Shown: piece after piece, positions 1 through 7,888 of the stretch
Numbering within the stretch: position 1 is the first letter of the stretch
Layout of the letters: the number at the start of each line of letters is the position of its first letter
Origin: Gemmatimonadota bacterium
Lineage (GTDB): Bacteria; Latescibacterota; UBA2968; GCA-2709665
Length of the DNA stretch: 64,000 nucleotides
Reading direction: 5' to 3'
Assembly (NCBI GenBank): GCA_028874335.1
Contig: JAPPJY010000091.1
Span: forward strand, 24,896 to 88,895
The notes under the pieces: model-generated
Seen by the model: the letters and a program-made list of their open reading frames with translations, nothing else
The model's database searches: none
What the model was told of the DNA's origin: nothing
Made by a program: the position numbers and the translations under genes

Positions 1-136
1 CCACCACGCAAAGGGCGTCGGGCCTGTCGGTCGCGCCGGGATTGAGAGCGGATACGTAACCGTATCGCTCGGGGGGTGCCTGCATGGCCATCCTGGGCGA
101 CGGGTAGAACGATGGATCGGGTTTCCATAATGGCAT
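1..136 (-). CDS. Selenium-binding protein / methanethiol oxidase family, N-terminal fragment
   Basis: Reading the minus strand from an ATG at 134-136 gives 45 residues that run off the window edge. The start MPLWKPDPSFYPSP followed by RMAMQAPPE and RPDALCVV matches the conserved N-terminus of the SBP56/SELENBP1 family, whose bacterial and human members oxidise methanethiol to H2S, formaldehyde and peroxide. A strong AAAGGAAGG ribosome site lies about 10 bases upstream of the ATG. The gene is the last of a minus-strand series (Nudix, heparinase-like, this gene), 120 bases after the lyase stop. Only the first 10 percent is visible, so copper and substrate residues cannot be checked. Family assignment rests on recall of the N-terminal motif. 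Confidence 0.7.
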   Translation of the reverse strand, partial: MPLWKPDPSFYPSPRMAMQAPPERYGYVSALNPGATDRPDALCVV

Positions 137-255
137 CGTCGCGCATTCCTTCCTTTGAGAGATGTCGGAGGTTTCGCGTGGCCGGGGAGTTGGAGGCGAG
201 GCGGTGAATTGACGACTCGTTCAGGGTCCCCCGGGAAACGACCATCCAGCGGCGG

Positions 256-2289
256 TCAGAGCTTTCGATAGTCGATGGGCCCCGGCTCCGAGACAAGAGT
301 TCGTCCTGAAACTTCGAGGACGGAGCCGGCGGCGAGCAGGCCCGTGTCGACGTTGTCATCCACGGTTCGAATGTGCGCGAACTCGGCATCCGTCCGGACG
401 TCGTTGAAAGCGACCGTATTGCCGGGTCCCGCCGTGAGTACGGTGTCGGCCGCATTGCCTGTACGAATGCGAATGGCGCAGCCCGCGGCGTCGCCCATGG
501 CGTCGATTTCGGGCGGGGACGCGTCCTTTTGGTAGGGGACGAGGGCCACGATGCAGAACAGCGGGCTCCAGAACCAGTCGTACCGCAGCCGCGGATGATC
601 GTGGAAAACCTCCTCTCGCCAGCGGCCCGGCCACGGTGTCGCAATCCGGACGTCGCACCGGTTTTCACGCCTGCATCCGATGATGGAAACCCTGTCCCGC
701 CCGCACTCCAGCCGATTGCCTGCAGCCGTGTGCAGCAGCCACGACAGCATCGGCCGGTCGTGCATTTCGAAGTCGAGCCGGTCCACGATAATCACGGCGG
801 CGGGCGCGCCGGCCGCATCCGGCAGGCAGATCGTCCGCCGGACGAAACGTTGCGCGCTCGGGTAGCTTTCTCCCGCCTCGGACTCGATGTAGGGGAAGAC
901 CCCCTGGATATCCGCGCGGACGATGCCGTCGTCGCCGGCGGGGCCGCGGCGCTGCATCTCGCCCATCACCAGCGGCAGATTGTGGGCTTCGCCCAGCGCG
1001 CCCAGGCGAAGAACCTCGGTGGTGTCGGGGAGACGCTCGAGGGCGTATCCGGAATCGCAGGCGAAAGACTCTCCGAGGGCGTGCAGCGCGAAGTGGTTGC
1101 GATCGGCCTGCCGGTGCCCGCCCGCGGGGAAAACGTCGCACAGAAACGAAAGGAGGAAGTCTTCGGACCGCCACCCGGAACGGATGTCCACGAGCCCCCG
1201 GTTGCGAAAATGCCTGACCCCCGGCAGGTCCAGACGATCCGGCGGCACGGGCTCTATCGACGGGTCGTAATACAGCAGATAACGCGTGACGGTGTCGCTC
1301 CAGCCGTCGGCCGGCATATGCCACGTTTCGCCGCCGGCCGGCGGTCTATCGATGGTCTGCCAGAGCCATTGCGCCAGACCGCTGTTCTGCTGAGAAGCCA
1401 GAAGAGCAAGCCATTCAACCTGGAACTCGTCATTGCAGTCGTTCAGCGGATTGGGCCGCCCCGTCGCGGGGATGAGTTCATACGCCAGGCCCTCGGCGAT
1501 GCGTTCCCATCCGGCGTGGCTCGTGAGTTCCCGGTCCCCGCAGGCGGCCATCGCCAGGGCGAACGGGGCGAGGTAGTGCAACGTGGCGCTACCGTAGGCC
1601 GGACCTTCGTAGAAGGCGCCGTCGCCGTCGTGACCCCATTCGAGGAAGAGCAGGCACCGTTTCTTACCTGACGCCAGCGCGCGGTCGAATCGTGACTCGT
1701 CCAGTACGCCGTAACCGCGCAGTACCAGTCCGAGCAGGCCCAGGCCGATTAGGCCGATGGCGGCCATGTTCCAGTCCGGACGGGTCTCCCCAGGATCCGG
1801 CGGGTTATCGAGCGTATAGTCGATGAACGGCAGGCAATAGGCGCCGATTTCCAGGCGTTCCGCGTCTGTCAGTTCCTGCCGTAACAGGTCCAGGCCGATG
1901 GCCAGAACCATGGAACTGGCGCCGGCGTCCAGGCAGTTGTCCCGCCACGTGCTGTACGGACGTCCATAGTTCGTTCCGCCACAGTTCTCCACGATGCGGT
2001 GCTTCACAATCGTGCGGAGAATGTTGCATGCCTCCGCCGCGTACTTTCCGTCGAGGAGAATGCCGCCCACGGCAAGGGTTTCGATCGACTTCGGAAGCAG
2101 GCGGCCGCCGGGCCTGGTCAGCCAGAAGTCCGATTTGCGTTCGTTATAGTCGATGTATGACGGCGATGCCGAATCGAGATGGCCTTCGCAGGCATTCCGG
2201 AGGTTTCGTTTCAACGAGGACACAATGGGGCTGGCGTCAGCCCGGCGGTTCTCCAGGATGGGGCGAAAGAGAGAATCCGGAATATTCAT
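256..2289 (-). CDS. Heparinase II/III-like polysaccharide lyase
   Basis: A 677-residue protein with the two-part layout of heparinase II/III-type lyases: a helical alpha/alpha toroid over roughly residues 30-350 and a beta-sandwich C-terminal half. The family hallmark, a His-rich stretch followed by the conserved small-residue turn, is visible around residue 395 as GGHRQADRNHFALHALGES then DSGY. In the family these residues bind and deprotonate uronic acid units of glycosaminoglycans or alginate-like polymers. No signal peptide is evident at the N-terminus (MNIPDSLFRP), so it may be cytoplasmic, acting on imported oligosaccharides, or exported in another way. The start is preceded by an AAGGAA site. 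It sits 53 bases after a Nudix gene on the same strand. Exact polymer specificity cannot be told from sequence. Confidence 0.75.
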   Translation of the reverse strand: MNIPDSLFRPILENRRADASPIVSSLKRNLRNACEGHLDSASPSYIDYNERKSDFWLTRPGGRLLPKSIETLAVGGILLDGKYAAEACNILRTIVKHRIVENCGGTNYGRPYSTWRDNCLDAGASSMVLAIGLDLLRQELTDAERLEIGAYCLPFIDYTLDNPPDPGETRPDWNMAAIGLIGLGLLGLVLRGYGVLDESRFDRALASGKKRCLLFLEWGHDGDGAFYEGPAYGSATLHYLAPFALAMAACGDRELTSHAGWERIAEGLAYELIPATGRPNPLNDCNDEFQVEWLALLASQQNSGLAQWLWQTIDRPPAGGETWHMPADGWSDTVTRYLLYYDPSIEPVPPDRLDLPGVRHFRNRGLVDIRSGWRSEDFLLSFLCDVFPAGGHRQADRNHFALHALGESFACDSGYALERLPDTTEVLRLGALGEAHNLPLVMGEMQRRGPAGDDGIVRADIQGVFPYIESEAGESYPSAQRFVRRTICLPDAAGAPAAVIIVDRLDFEMHDRPMLSWLLHTAAGNRLECGRDRVSIIGCRRENRCDVRIATPWPGRWREEVFHDHPRLRYDWFWSPLFCIVALVPYQKDASPPEIDAMGDAAGCAIRIRTGNAADTVLTAGPGNTVAFNDVRTDAEFAHIRTVDDNVDTGLLAAGSVLEVSGRTLVSEPGPIDYRKL

Positions 2290-2342
2290 CGCAAATTCCT
2301 TAAGTTACCCGCGCGCCGCATCGGCGGTTCATCGGATGAGGA

Positions 2343-3107
2343 TCAATCCCCGTCCATGCCAGGCGGCATGAAGATTTCCCGCCGCCGGCCGTCGCTGTAC
2401 CCGTCCACCTCGCTGAGCACGACGCCGGGACTGGCCAGGGCCGCCCTGACGATCTGGCGGTTGAAGGCGTGCACGTAGTCGGACGTCAGGTATTCACCCA
2501 CGGGCATCCAGAGACATTCTTCGATTTCTTCCGGCTGAGGGACGATATCGTAAGAGAGCGGCCTGAGGCGGCACACAAAGTAGATGTCGGACTTGTCGTG
2601 GCGGTAGCCATGCCAGTGGCGGAAACACACCATCGCTTCAAATGACGTTTGAATTCCGGTTTCTTCCCGTATTTCCCGGACGACGGCCTCGGCCAGGTGT
2701 TCGCCAGGATGCAGCGCGCCGCCGGGCAGCTTATAGTAGGGCCTGCTGCCGCCGCGGTGTTTTTCGCAGACAACCAGAATCTCTTTTTTCTCGCTGATGA
2801 CCACCCCGCCCGCGCCAATGTAGTGGGTGGCGAAACCGGGAATGAAAGCGCCTTCGACCAGGGGCCGCGTCAACAGGAGATATGTCTCGCCGCTGTGGTG
2901 AAAAGAGAAACCCGTCTGCACGGCGACGGGTATGAATTCCGACCTGTCAATGGGAACCTCCAGCCATACAAGCTGGAAGCCTCCCTTCTTCCAGGTCTCG
3001 AGGGACATTGAGAGAAGATGGCTGAACGTATCCACGTCTGATGGAAGGCTTTCGGGGCTGATGACAATGCCGTTGAAGGCATTGGTGGTATGTTCAAGGA
3101 CTTCCAT
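2343..3107 (-). CDS. Nudix hydrolase with N-terminal pre-Nudix domain
   Basis: A 254-residue protein. Residues ~115-240 form a Nudix fold with an intact Nudix box (GX5EX7REXXEEXG), seen as GALHPGEHLAEAVV then REIREETGI, so a Mg-dependent nucleoside-diphosphate-X pyrophosphatase is expected. Residues ~8-90 resemble the pre-Nudix (GNAT-like) domain of plant NUDT2/7/8 and animal NUDT6, including the WLEVPI..SEFIPVAVQTGFSFHH pattern. That architecture is uncommon in bacteria. The substrate is unknown; relatives act on ADP-ribose, NADH or CoA derivatives. The gene reads towards the heparinase-like lyase 53 bases away. One copy of a dispersed repeat (3190-3312) lies about 80 bases upstream of its start in the same orientation. 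Confidence 0.85.
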   Translation of the reverse strand: MEVLEHTTNAFNGIVISPESLPSDVDTFSHLLSMSLETWKKGGFQLVWLEVPIDRSEFIPVAVQTGFSFHHSGETYLLLTRPLVEGAFIPGFATHYIGAGGVVISEKKEILVVCEKHRGGSRPYYKLPGGALHPGEHLAEAVVREIREETGIQTSFEAMVCFRHWHGYRHDKSDIYFVCRLRPLSYDIVPQPEEIEECLWMPVGEYLTSDYVHAFNRQIVRAALASPGVVLSEVDGYSDGRRREIFMPPGMDGD

Positions 3108-3189
3108 ATCGGGATCCCCCGGATCCTTGTCGGCGCGGTTGGCGGCGATCTGAATTTAAACAGCCCGCGGCCGGTTTACAAGTGGTTTT

Positions 3190-3312
3190 AACCTTGATTC
3201 GTAATTCTTCGGTGACGTAAAACCGTGTATACGCAAGTGGATAAAGGCGATTCAACTGCTGATTACCGGGATACACCAGGTCGTTGGACGCGGACCGAAA
3301 AAACGTCCCTTC
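3190..3312 (-). repeat. Dispersed ~120-bp repeat, copy A
   Basis: Reverse-complemented, this stretch aligns with 9790-9908 and 49658-49781. Shared blocks include GGTGTATCC(C/T)GGTAATC, AATCGCCTTTAT, and ACGAATCAAGGTT. Copies A and C also share an upstream GACGTTTTTTC block. All three copies lie in the same orientation as, and 30-85 bases upstream of, a gene start (here the Nudix gene at 3107). No match to a known element is recalled. Confidence 0.75.
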
Positions 3313-3403
3313 GGAAGACCTTTTCGGCCCATTTTGGAAGGTTTCGTTGCGGCTCCGCGCTGCTGCTTTTATCGAACTAGGGTCAATACGGAAAGGTTTT
3401 GGC

Positions 3404-3431
3404 TTGACAGGGTATGGGCCGGGGTTGATAT
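3404..3431 (+). promoter_or_regulatory. Sigma70-type promoter for the SelA-like gene
   Basis: TTGACA at 3404-3409, 16-base spacer, TGATAT at 3426-3431. It lies about 85 bases before the ATG at 3521, which supports that start over the longer open frame beginning at 3284. Confidence 0.55.
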
Positions 3432-3520
3432 TGACGGTCCTTTTGGGTTGCGGAAAGCGGAATCGCCTTCGCTTTTTCGCGTTTGCGCGGCGTGCCGGAT
3501 CAGAGTCCTGGAGGTGGTGG

Positions 3521-4720
3521 ATGAGCAGCGTTTATGAACGCCTGGGTATTCGTACCATAATCAACGCGTCCGGGCCGTCCACCCGGTTGAGCGGTTCGAT
3601 CCTTCCAGCGGAGGTGGCGCAGGCCATGGCGGAAGCCTCGCAGCATTGCGTGGATATCGCGGAACTGCAGGCCTGGGCCGGCGAGGCCATTGCGGACGTC
3701 ACGGGCGCCGAGTCCGGGTACGTCACGTCGGGCGCCGCGGCGGGGATCATGCTTGGCGTGGCGGCGTGCGTGACCGGGTTGGACCCGGGCAGGATGAACC
3801 GGCTGCCGGATACGGCCGGGATGAAAGACGAAGTGATTATCCCGCGAAGCCACAGGAACTTCTACGACCATGCCATCCGAGCGGTCGGCGTGAAGCTCGT
3901 GGAGGTTGGAATTTCCGACCGGTACAGCGGGGCCGGGGTCCGGGATACGGAAGCGTGGGAGATTGCCGATGCGATTACAGACCGGACCGCGGCGGTTGCG
4001 TACGTGATGAACGCCCGGGCGCGTCCGGACCTGGCGGACGTTGTGAAAGCAGCCCACGATCGGGGCGTGCCGGTCGTTGTGGACGCCGCCGGACAGCTTC
4101 CGCCCCAGTCGAACCTGCAGCGTTTTGTCGAAGCCGGGGCGGACGTGGTCTGTTTCAGCGGGGGAAAGACCATCCGCGGGCCGCAGAGTTCAGGAATTCT
4201 GTGCGGTCGGAAAGACCTGGTATCGGCTGTAGCGCTGCAGCACCTGGACCAGGACGTGTTCTACGACCTCTGGAATCCGCCGGCGTCGCTGATTGACAAA
4301 GACCGCCTGCCGGGCGCGCCCCAGCACGGGATCGGGAGACCCTGCAAGGTGGGCAAGGAGGAGATCGTGGGTCTGATCACGGCGCTCAGGCTGTTCGTCG
4401 CCGAGGGGGACGAGGCGCGACACGCACGATGGGCCGCTGTGATACAAAGCCTCGCGGCGGCGCTCGAGACATTGCCGAATGCGCGCGTAGACGCGGCCAT
4501 CGATCCCGGAAGGCCCGTCCCGGGTTTGCGGCTCGAGATCGACGAAGCCGCGGCAGGCATTACATGCCTCGAACTGGCACGGAGACTCATTGATGGCGAG
4601 CCAAGCGTTCACTGCAATACGGCGGACGTGTACGAAGGCGTGTTGGGGTTCGGTCCCATGTGTCTGAGGGAAGGGGACGTGGAGGCCATTGGAAGGCGGA
4701 TGGGTGAGTTGCTGGCTTGA
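3521..4720 (+). CDS. SelA-like PLP-dependent enzyme (fold type I)
   Basis: A 399-residue fold type I PLP enzyme of the SelA / D-glucosaminate-6-phosphate ammonia-lyase-like group. It opens YERLGIRTIINASGPSTRLSG, as in that family, has the phosphate/substrate loop VTSGAAAGIMLG, the cofactor aspartate region VVVDAAGQLPP, and the PLP-binding lysine in CFSGGKTIRGPQ. True SelA makes selenocysteinyl-tRNA, but these shorter paralogues usually catalyse beta-elimination or ammonia-lyase reactions on amino acids or amino sugars, so a selenium role is not implied. The ATG at 3521 has GGAGG six bases upstream. An M20 peptidase follows 47 bases downstream on the same strand, suggesting a small amino-acid or amino-sugar salvage operon. 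Confidence 0.75.
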   Translation: MSSVYERLGIRTIINASGPSTRLSGSILPAEVAQAMAEASQHCVDIAELQAWAGEAIADVTGAESGYVTSGAAAGIMLGVAACVTGLDPGRMNRLPDTAGMKDEVIIPRSHRNFYDHAIRAVGVKLVEVGISDRYSGAGVRDTEAWEIADAITDRTAAVAYVMNARARPDLADVVKAAHDRGVPVVVDAAGQLPPQSNLQRFVEAGADVVCFSGGKTIRGPQSSGILCGRKDLVSAVALQHLDQDVFYDLWNPPASLIDKDRLPGAPQHGIGRPCKVGKEEIVGLITALRLFVAEGDEARHARWAAVIQSLAAALETLPNARVDAAIDPGRPVPGLRLEIDEAAAGITCLELARRLIDGEPSVHCNTADVYEGVLGFGPMCLREGDVEAIGRRMGELLA

Positions 4721-4767
4721 TGGAAGAGAGGACAGGCCGGCATGGAACAAGATCCGGAGATTAAGCT

Positions 4768-6114
4768 ATGAACGTGGATTGGGATGCGGCGGGCCGGGAA
4801 GCGGTGGATTGGCACTGCAGGCTGCTTCGATTCGACACCACGAACCCGCCGGGGAACGAACTGCCCCTGGTCCGGGACATCGCCGGGGCGCTGGCCGGGG
4901 AGGGACTTTCTCCCGGCGTCCTGGAATCCGCGCCCGGGCGCGGCAATCTGGTGGTGCGTCTCAAGGGCTACGGGTCCCAGCGCCCGCTGCTGCTCCTGTC
5001 GCACATAGACGTGGTTCCGGCGGAGCCCGCGAAATGGACGCACGACCCGTTCGGCGGCGAGGTGGACGCGGGGTACGTGTGGGGGCGCGGCGCGATCGAT
5101 TCCAAATTGACGACTGCCGTCGGACTGCAGGTCCTGTTGTTGTGCAAGCGTCTGAACCTGCCGCTGACGCGCGACCTGGTCCTGGTGGCCGCAGCCGACG
5201 AGGAGCTCGGAGGGGTGCACGGGGTGCGCTGGCTTGCGGCCAATCATCCGGAGGTGTTCGACGCGGAATATGGCATCAACGAGGGCGGCGGCTTTGCATT
5301 GCTGGTCGACGGGCGTCCGGTATACACGTGTCAGGTGGCCGAAAAGGGGAGCGCCGAGCTGAACCTGGTTGCGCGGGGACAACCGGGGCACTCTTCCGTT
5401 CCACACAGCGACAATGCGGTTTTTCATCTGGCGGGGGCCCTGGAGCGATTGAGCCGCGAGAAGATGCCGCACCGGATTACGCCCGCCGTAAAGGCGTTCT
5501 TCGAAGGCGCCGCCGCCGCGCAGGTCAGGGACGAGGTGGCGGATCTGCTGCTGGGGGTACTGGACCCGGAACGCTGCGATGCTTCGTTGCTGGCCTTGCC
5601 GGTTGACGAGCCGACCCGGAAGATGTTCGACGCGATGGTGCGCAATACGTGCGCGCCGACCATGCTCGAGGCCGGCGTCAAGCGCAACGTAATCCCTTCC
5701 GAGGCCGTGGCGCGGCTGAGCGGTAGGCCATTGCCCGGTGTGGATGAAGACGGGTTCGTAGGGGAAGTTCGCGTTTTGGCCGGCGAGGGCGTCGCTTTCG
5801 AAATGGAAAAGGGCTTCAGGCCCGGAACGGAATTCGACCATCGTACGCCACTTCTGGACGCGGTCAAGGCGTCCATCGCCCGATTCGATCCCGATGCGGC
5901 CGTGGTCCCGTACATGCAGACGGGTGGCACGGATGCGCGGTTTCTGCAGGACCGCGATATCCACATCTACGGATTCCTGCCCATGCGGTACGAAGAAGGC
6001 GAGGCGTACTTCGACCTGTGCCACGGTCACGACGAACGGGTGTCCGTCGCAAACGTTAGATTCGGGGTGCAGGTGCTGTTCGACGTCGTGTGCCGTCTGA
6101 ACGGCATAGGGTAG
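4768..6114 (+). CDS. M20 family metallopeptidase / deacylase
   Basis: A 448-residue zinc-dependent M20 hydrolase of the ArgE/DapE/carboxypeptidase class. Metal-site motifs are in order: SHIDVVP (first His with the catalytic Asp), GRGAIDSK (bridging Asp), and AADEELGG (Glu pair), with a dimerisation lid around GQPGHSSVP. A late His motif (CHGHDERV) completes the site. Likely reactions are hydrolysis of dipeptides or N-acyl amino acids in the cytoplasm; no signal peptide is present. The length fits the PM20D1/CPG2-like subgroup. It is probably cotranscribed with the upstream PLP enzyme. The precise substrate is unknown. Confidence 0.8.
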   Translation: MNVDWDAAGREAVDWHCRLLRFDTTNPPGNELPLVRDIAGALAGEGLSPGVLESAPGRGNLVVRLKGYGSQRPLLLLSHIDVVPAEPAKWTHDPFGGEVDAGYVWGRGAIDSKLTTAVGLQVLLLCKRLNLPLTRDLVLVAAADEELGGVHGVRWLAANHPEVFDAEYGINEGGGFALLVDGRPVYTCQVAEKGSAELNLVARGQPGHSSVPHSDNAVFHLAGALERLSREKMPHRITPAVKAFFEGAAAAQVRDEVADLLLGVLDPERCDASLLALPVDEPTRKMFDAMVRNTCAPTMLEAGVKRNVIPSEAVARLSGRPLPGVDEDGFVGEVRVLAGEGVAFEMEKGFRPGTEFDHRTPLLDAVKASIARFDPDAAVVPYMQTGGTDARFLQDRDIHIYGFLPMRYEEGEAYFDLCHGHDERVSVANVRFGVQVLFDVVCRLNGIG

Positions 6115-6138
6115 CGGCCTGTCGATCGTGCGCGGAAC

Positions 6139-7035
6139 TTACCGATCCAGTATGTGTCGAAGCGCGCCTTCGAGTTCGGGGTGTTGAAAGTCATATCCGG
6201 ATTCCTGAAGCCGGGCGGGCGTTACGCGGGCGCCGGACAGCAGCAGGGCGTCCGCCATTTCCCCGAAGGCGAGTCTGGCGGCGAATGCCGGCATGGGGAA
6301 GAGCGTTGGACGGGACAGGACACTCCCCAGTGTTTTCGTGAATTCCCGGTTTGTCGCCGGCGCGGGCGACACCGCGTTGACGGGGCCTTCGAGCGATGCC
6401 GTGTTGAGCGCGTGGACGATGATTCCCGACAGGTCGCTCATCGAAACCCAGCTCATAACCTGTGCGCCGCTGCCGATCACGCCTCCCAGGCCCATCTTGA
6501 ACGGGAACAGCATCTTGGCCAGCGCGCCTCCGTCCGCGCTGAGTACGATTCCTACTCGCAGGGTTACCGTACGCACGCCAGCGTCAGCCGCGGGGCGCGC
6601 GGCATTCTCCCACGCAATGCACGTTTCCGCAAGGAAGTCGGCGCCAGGCGGGCTTTCCTCGTTGAGGATTTCGTCGCCGCGATTGCCGTAGTATCCGATC
6701 GCCGATGCCGAAATCAGAACGCCGGGAGGCGTCTGCGATTCCGCAATGCCCTGCGCCAGAAGCCGGGTGCCGTCTTCACGGCTGCTGCGGATTCTGCTCT
6801 TCTTTGCTTCGTTCCACCTGCCGGAAGCGATGTTCTCGCCGGCCAGATGGACCACGGCCTGGATTCCTTCGAGGGCGTCCGGCGCAAGTTCTCCCGTTTC
6901 CGGGTCCCACCGGCGCTCCATGTCGTTTTTCGGGCTCGCGCGAACCAGCCGGAGGACGCGGTGGCCGCCTGCTTCGAGGTGCGGAACGAGAGAAGAACCG
7001 ACGAGCCCGGTCGAACCCGTCACGAGTACGGTCAT
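6139..7035 (-). CDS. TIGR01777 family NAD(P)-dependent epimerase-like protein
   Basis: A 298-residue short-chain dehydrogenase/reductase of the YfcH/TIGR01777 group. The N-terminal Rossmann motif is VTGSTGLVGSSL; the family sequences VHLAGENIASGRW and SASAIGYYGNRGDE follow, and the C-terminal DUF1731 segment ends the protein (PMPAFAARLAFGEMADALLLSG). YYGNRG provides the usual tyrosine. The cellular role of this family is unproven; it is often linked to cell-division or stress genes. AAGGAGG precedes the ATG. It follows the DUF420 gene by 18 bases on the same strand, so the two likely share a transcript. Confidence 0.85.
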   Translation of the reverse strand: MTVLVTGSTGLVGSSLVPHLEAGGHRVLRLVRASPKNDMERRWDPETGELAPDALEGIQAVVHLAGENIASGRWNEAKKSRIRSSREDGTRLLAQGIAESQTPPGVLISASAIGYYGNRGDEILNEESPPGADFLAETCIAWENAARPAADAGVRTVTLRVGIVLSADGGALAKMLFPFKMGLGGVIGSGAQVMSWVSMSDLSGIIVHALNTASLEGPVNAVSPAPATNREFTKTLGSVLSRPTLFPMPAFAARLAFGEMADALLLSGARVTPARLQESGYDFQHPELEGALRHILDR

Positions 7036-7053
7036 GGGGTGCCTCCTTGTGGG

Positions 7054-7467
7054 TTACAATCGGTAAAGCATTAGATAGATGATGACGCCGCTGACGCACA
7101 CGAACATCCAGACCGGCCACACCCAGCGGGCGATGCGCCTGTGTGTATGGAAGTTCCCGCGTAACGCAAGCCATACAACCGCGAGGATGAACGGCGCATT
7201 CAGTGCGGCCAGGACGATGTGCGGGATCAGGATGGCAAAATAGACGCCGCGGGTCCAGTCATGATGAGGATAGGGTACGGACCCCACCTCGACGTGATAG
7301 TACAGATACGTAGTCAGAAACAGGGCCGAAAAGACGAGGGCGAGGAGCATCATTCGCCGGTGTTGCCGGATATTGCCACGCCTGATCTGCAGATAGCCCA
7401 TCAGGAGAAAGACGGCGCCAATCGTGTTGAATAGCGCATTGAGGGCAGGCAGATCGTTTACGGCCAT
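7054..7467 (-). CDS. DUF420 integral membrane protein
   Basis: A 137-residue protein with four predicted membrane helices (around LFNTIGAVFLLMGY, MMLLALVFSALFLTTYLYY, FAILIPHIVLAALNAPFILAV and WPVWMFVCVSGVIIYLML) and conserved histidines (IRQHRRMM, HPHHDW-like region, HIVLA, HTHRRIARW). This is the DUF420 family, whose Bacillus member CtaM is required for cytochrome oxidase maturation. A heme or copper related role is possible but not shown. The ATG at 7465-7467 has GGAGG five bases upstream, which favours it over an in-frame ATG at 7486-7488. Confidence 0.8.
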   Translation of the reverse strand: MAVNDLPALNALFNTIGAVFLLMGYLQIRRGNIRQHRRMMLLALVFSALFLTTYLYYHVEVGSVPYPHHDWTRGVYFAILIPHIVLAALNAPFILAVVWLALRGNFHTHRRIARWVWPVWMFVCVSGVIIYLMLYRL

Positions 7468-7578
7468 CCCTACCTCCGAAAGTGACATCGCGCTCGGTGC
7501 GTAAGTGTACTCATTTTTGCAGGCTTTGGCAACCGCATGGGATGCCAGCGGCCGGGGAATCGGACGTCGCCGGACCGC

Positions 7579-7607
7579 TTGACACAGGATTGGATTTCCG
7601 CTATTGT
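7579..7607 (+). promoter_or_regulatory. Sigma70-type promoter before the small ORF and guaA
   Basis: TTGACA at 7579-7584, exactly 17 bases, then TATTGT at 7602-7607. Predicted transcription start is near 7614, giving a ~43-base leader to the small gene at 7657. Confidence 0.7.
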
Positions 7608-7656
7608 CTTTTTCAGGGAATGCCTTTAAGCCGCGTTAAAACAGGAGGATGTTGGA

Positions 7657-7860
7657 ATGTCTGCAACGGGCGGCCAGTGGATGACACCCGGAGAAATCGA
7701 GAAGGCTCTCGGGCGAAGAAAGTCCAGGGAGGTATTTGAAGACTTGATATATGACCGGCGCAAACGGCGTGAGATCCTGGATCTGTTGATCGAGGCCACG
7801 GGATGTAACGAGTTTTCTGCCGAAGACTTCCTCAGGGAAATTGTGAAGACAAAGCAATGA
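7657..7860 (+). CDS. Small hypothetical protein, 67 aa
   Basis: A 67-residue, charged, mostly helical protein (GEIEKALGRRKSREVFEDL, then a basic KRREILDLL segment). No family is recognised. It has AGGAGG eight bases before its ATG and a consensus promoter ~50 bases upstream, so it is probably real. It is followed 28 bases later by guaA and is likely the first gene of that transcript. No membrane segment or cysteine motif is present apart from one Cys. Confidence 0.65.
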   Translation: MSATGGQWMTPGEIEKALGRRKSREVFEDLIYDRRKRREILDLLIEATGCNEFSAEDFLREIVKTKQ

Positions 7861-7888
7861 AACGTTCTGTCGTCGTGGAGAAGCAGCC

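Larger units (their letters stand above)
3108..3520. other. Divergent intergenic region between Nudix and SelA-like genes
   Basis: This 413-base gap separates divergent genes. It holds one copy of a three-copy dispersed repeat (3190-3312, minus orientation) and a good plus-strand promoter at 3404-3431. An open frame from 3284 continues into the downstream gene but has no family similarity before 3521 and spans the promoter, so it is treated as non-coding. Confidence 0.6.

Noticed and set aside
373..1671. 432-codon plus-strand open frame opposite the heparinase-like gene
   Set aside because: It is an antisense shadow of a GC-rich gene. The minus-strand frame has clear family motifs and a ribosome site; this one has neither.
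3284..3520. 79-residue N-terminal extension of the SelA-like enzyme
   Set aside because: No similarity to the family, it spans a good promoter, and the ATG at 3521 has an ideal ribosome site.
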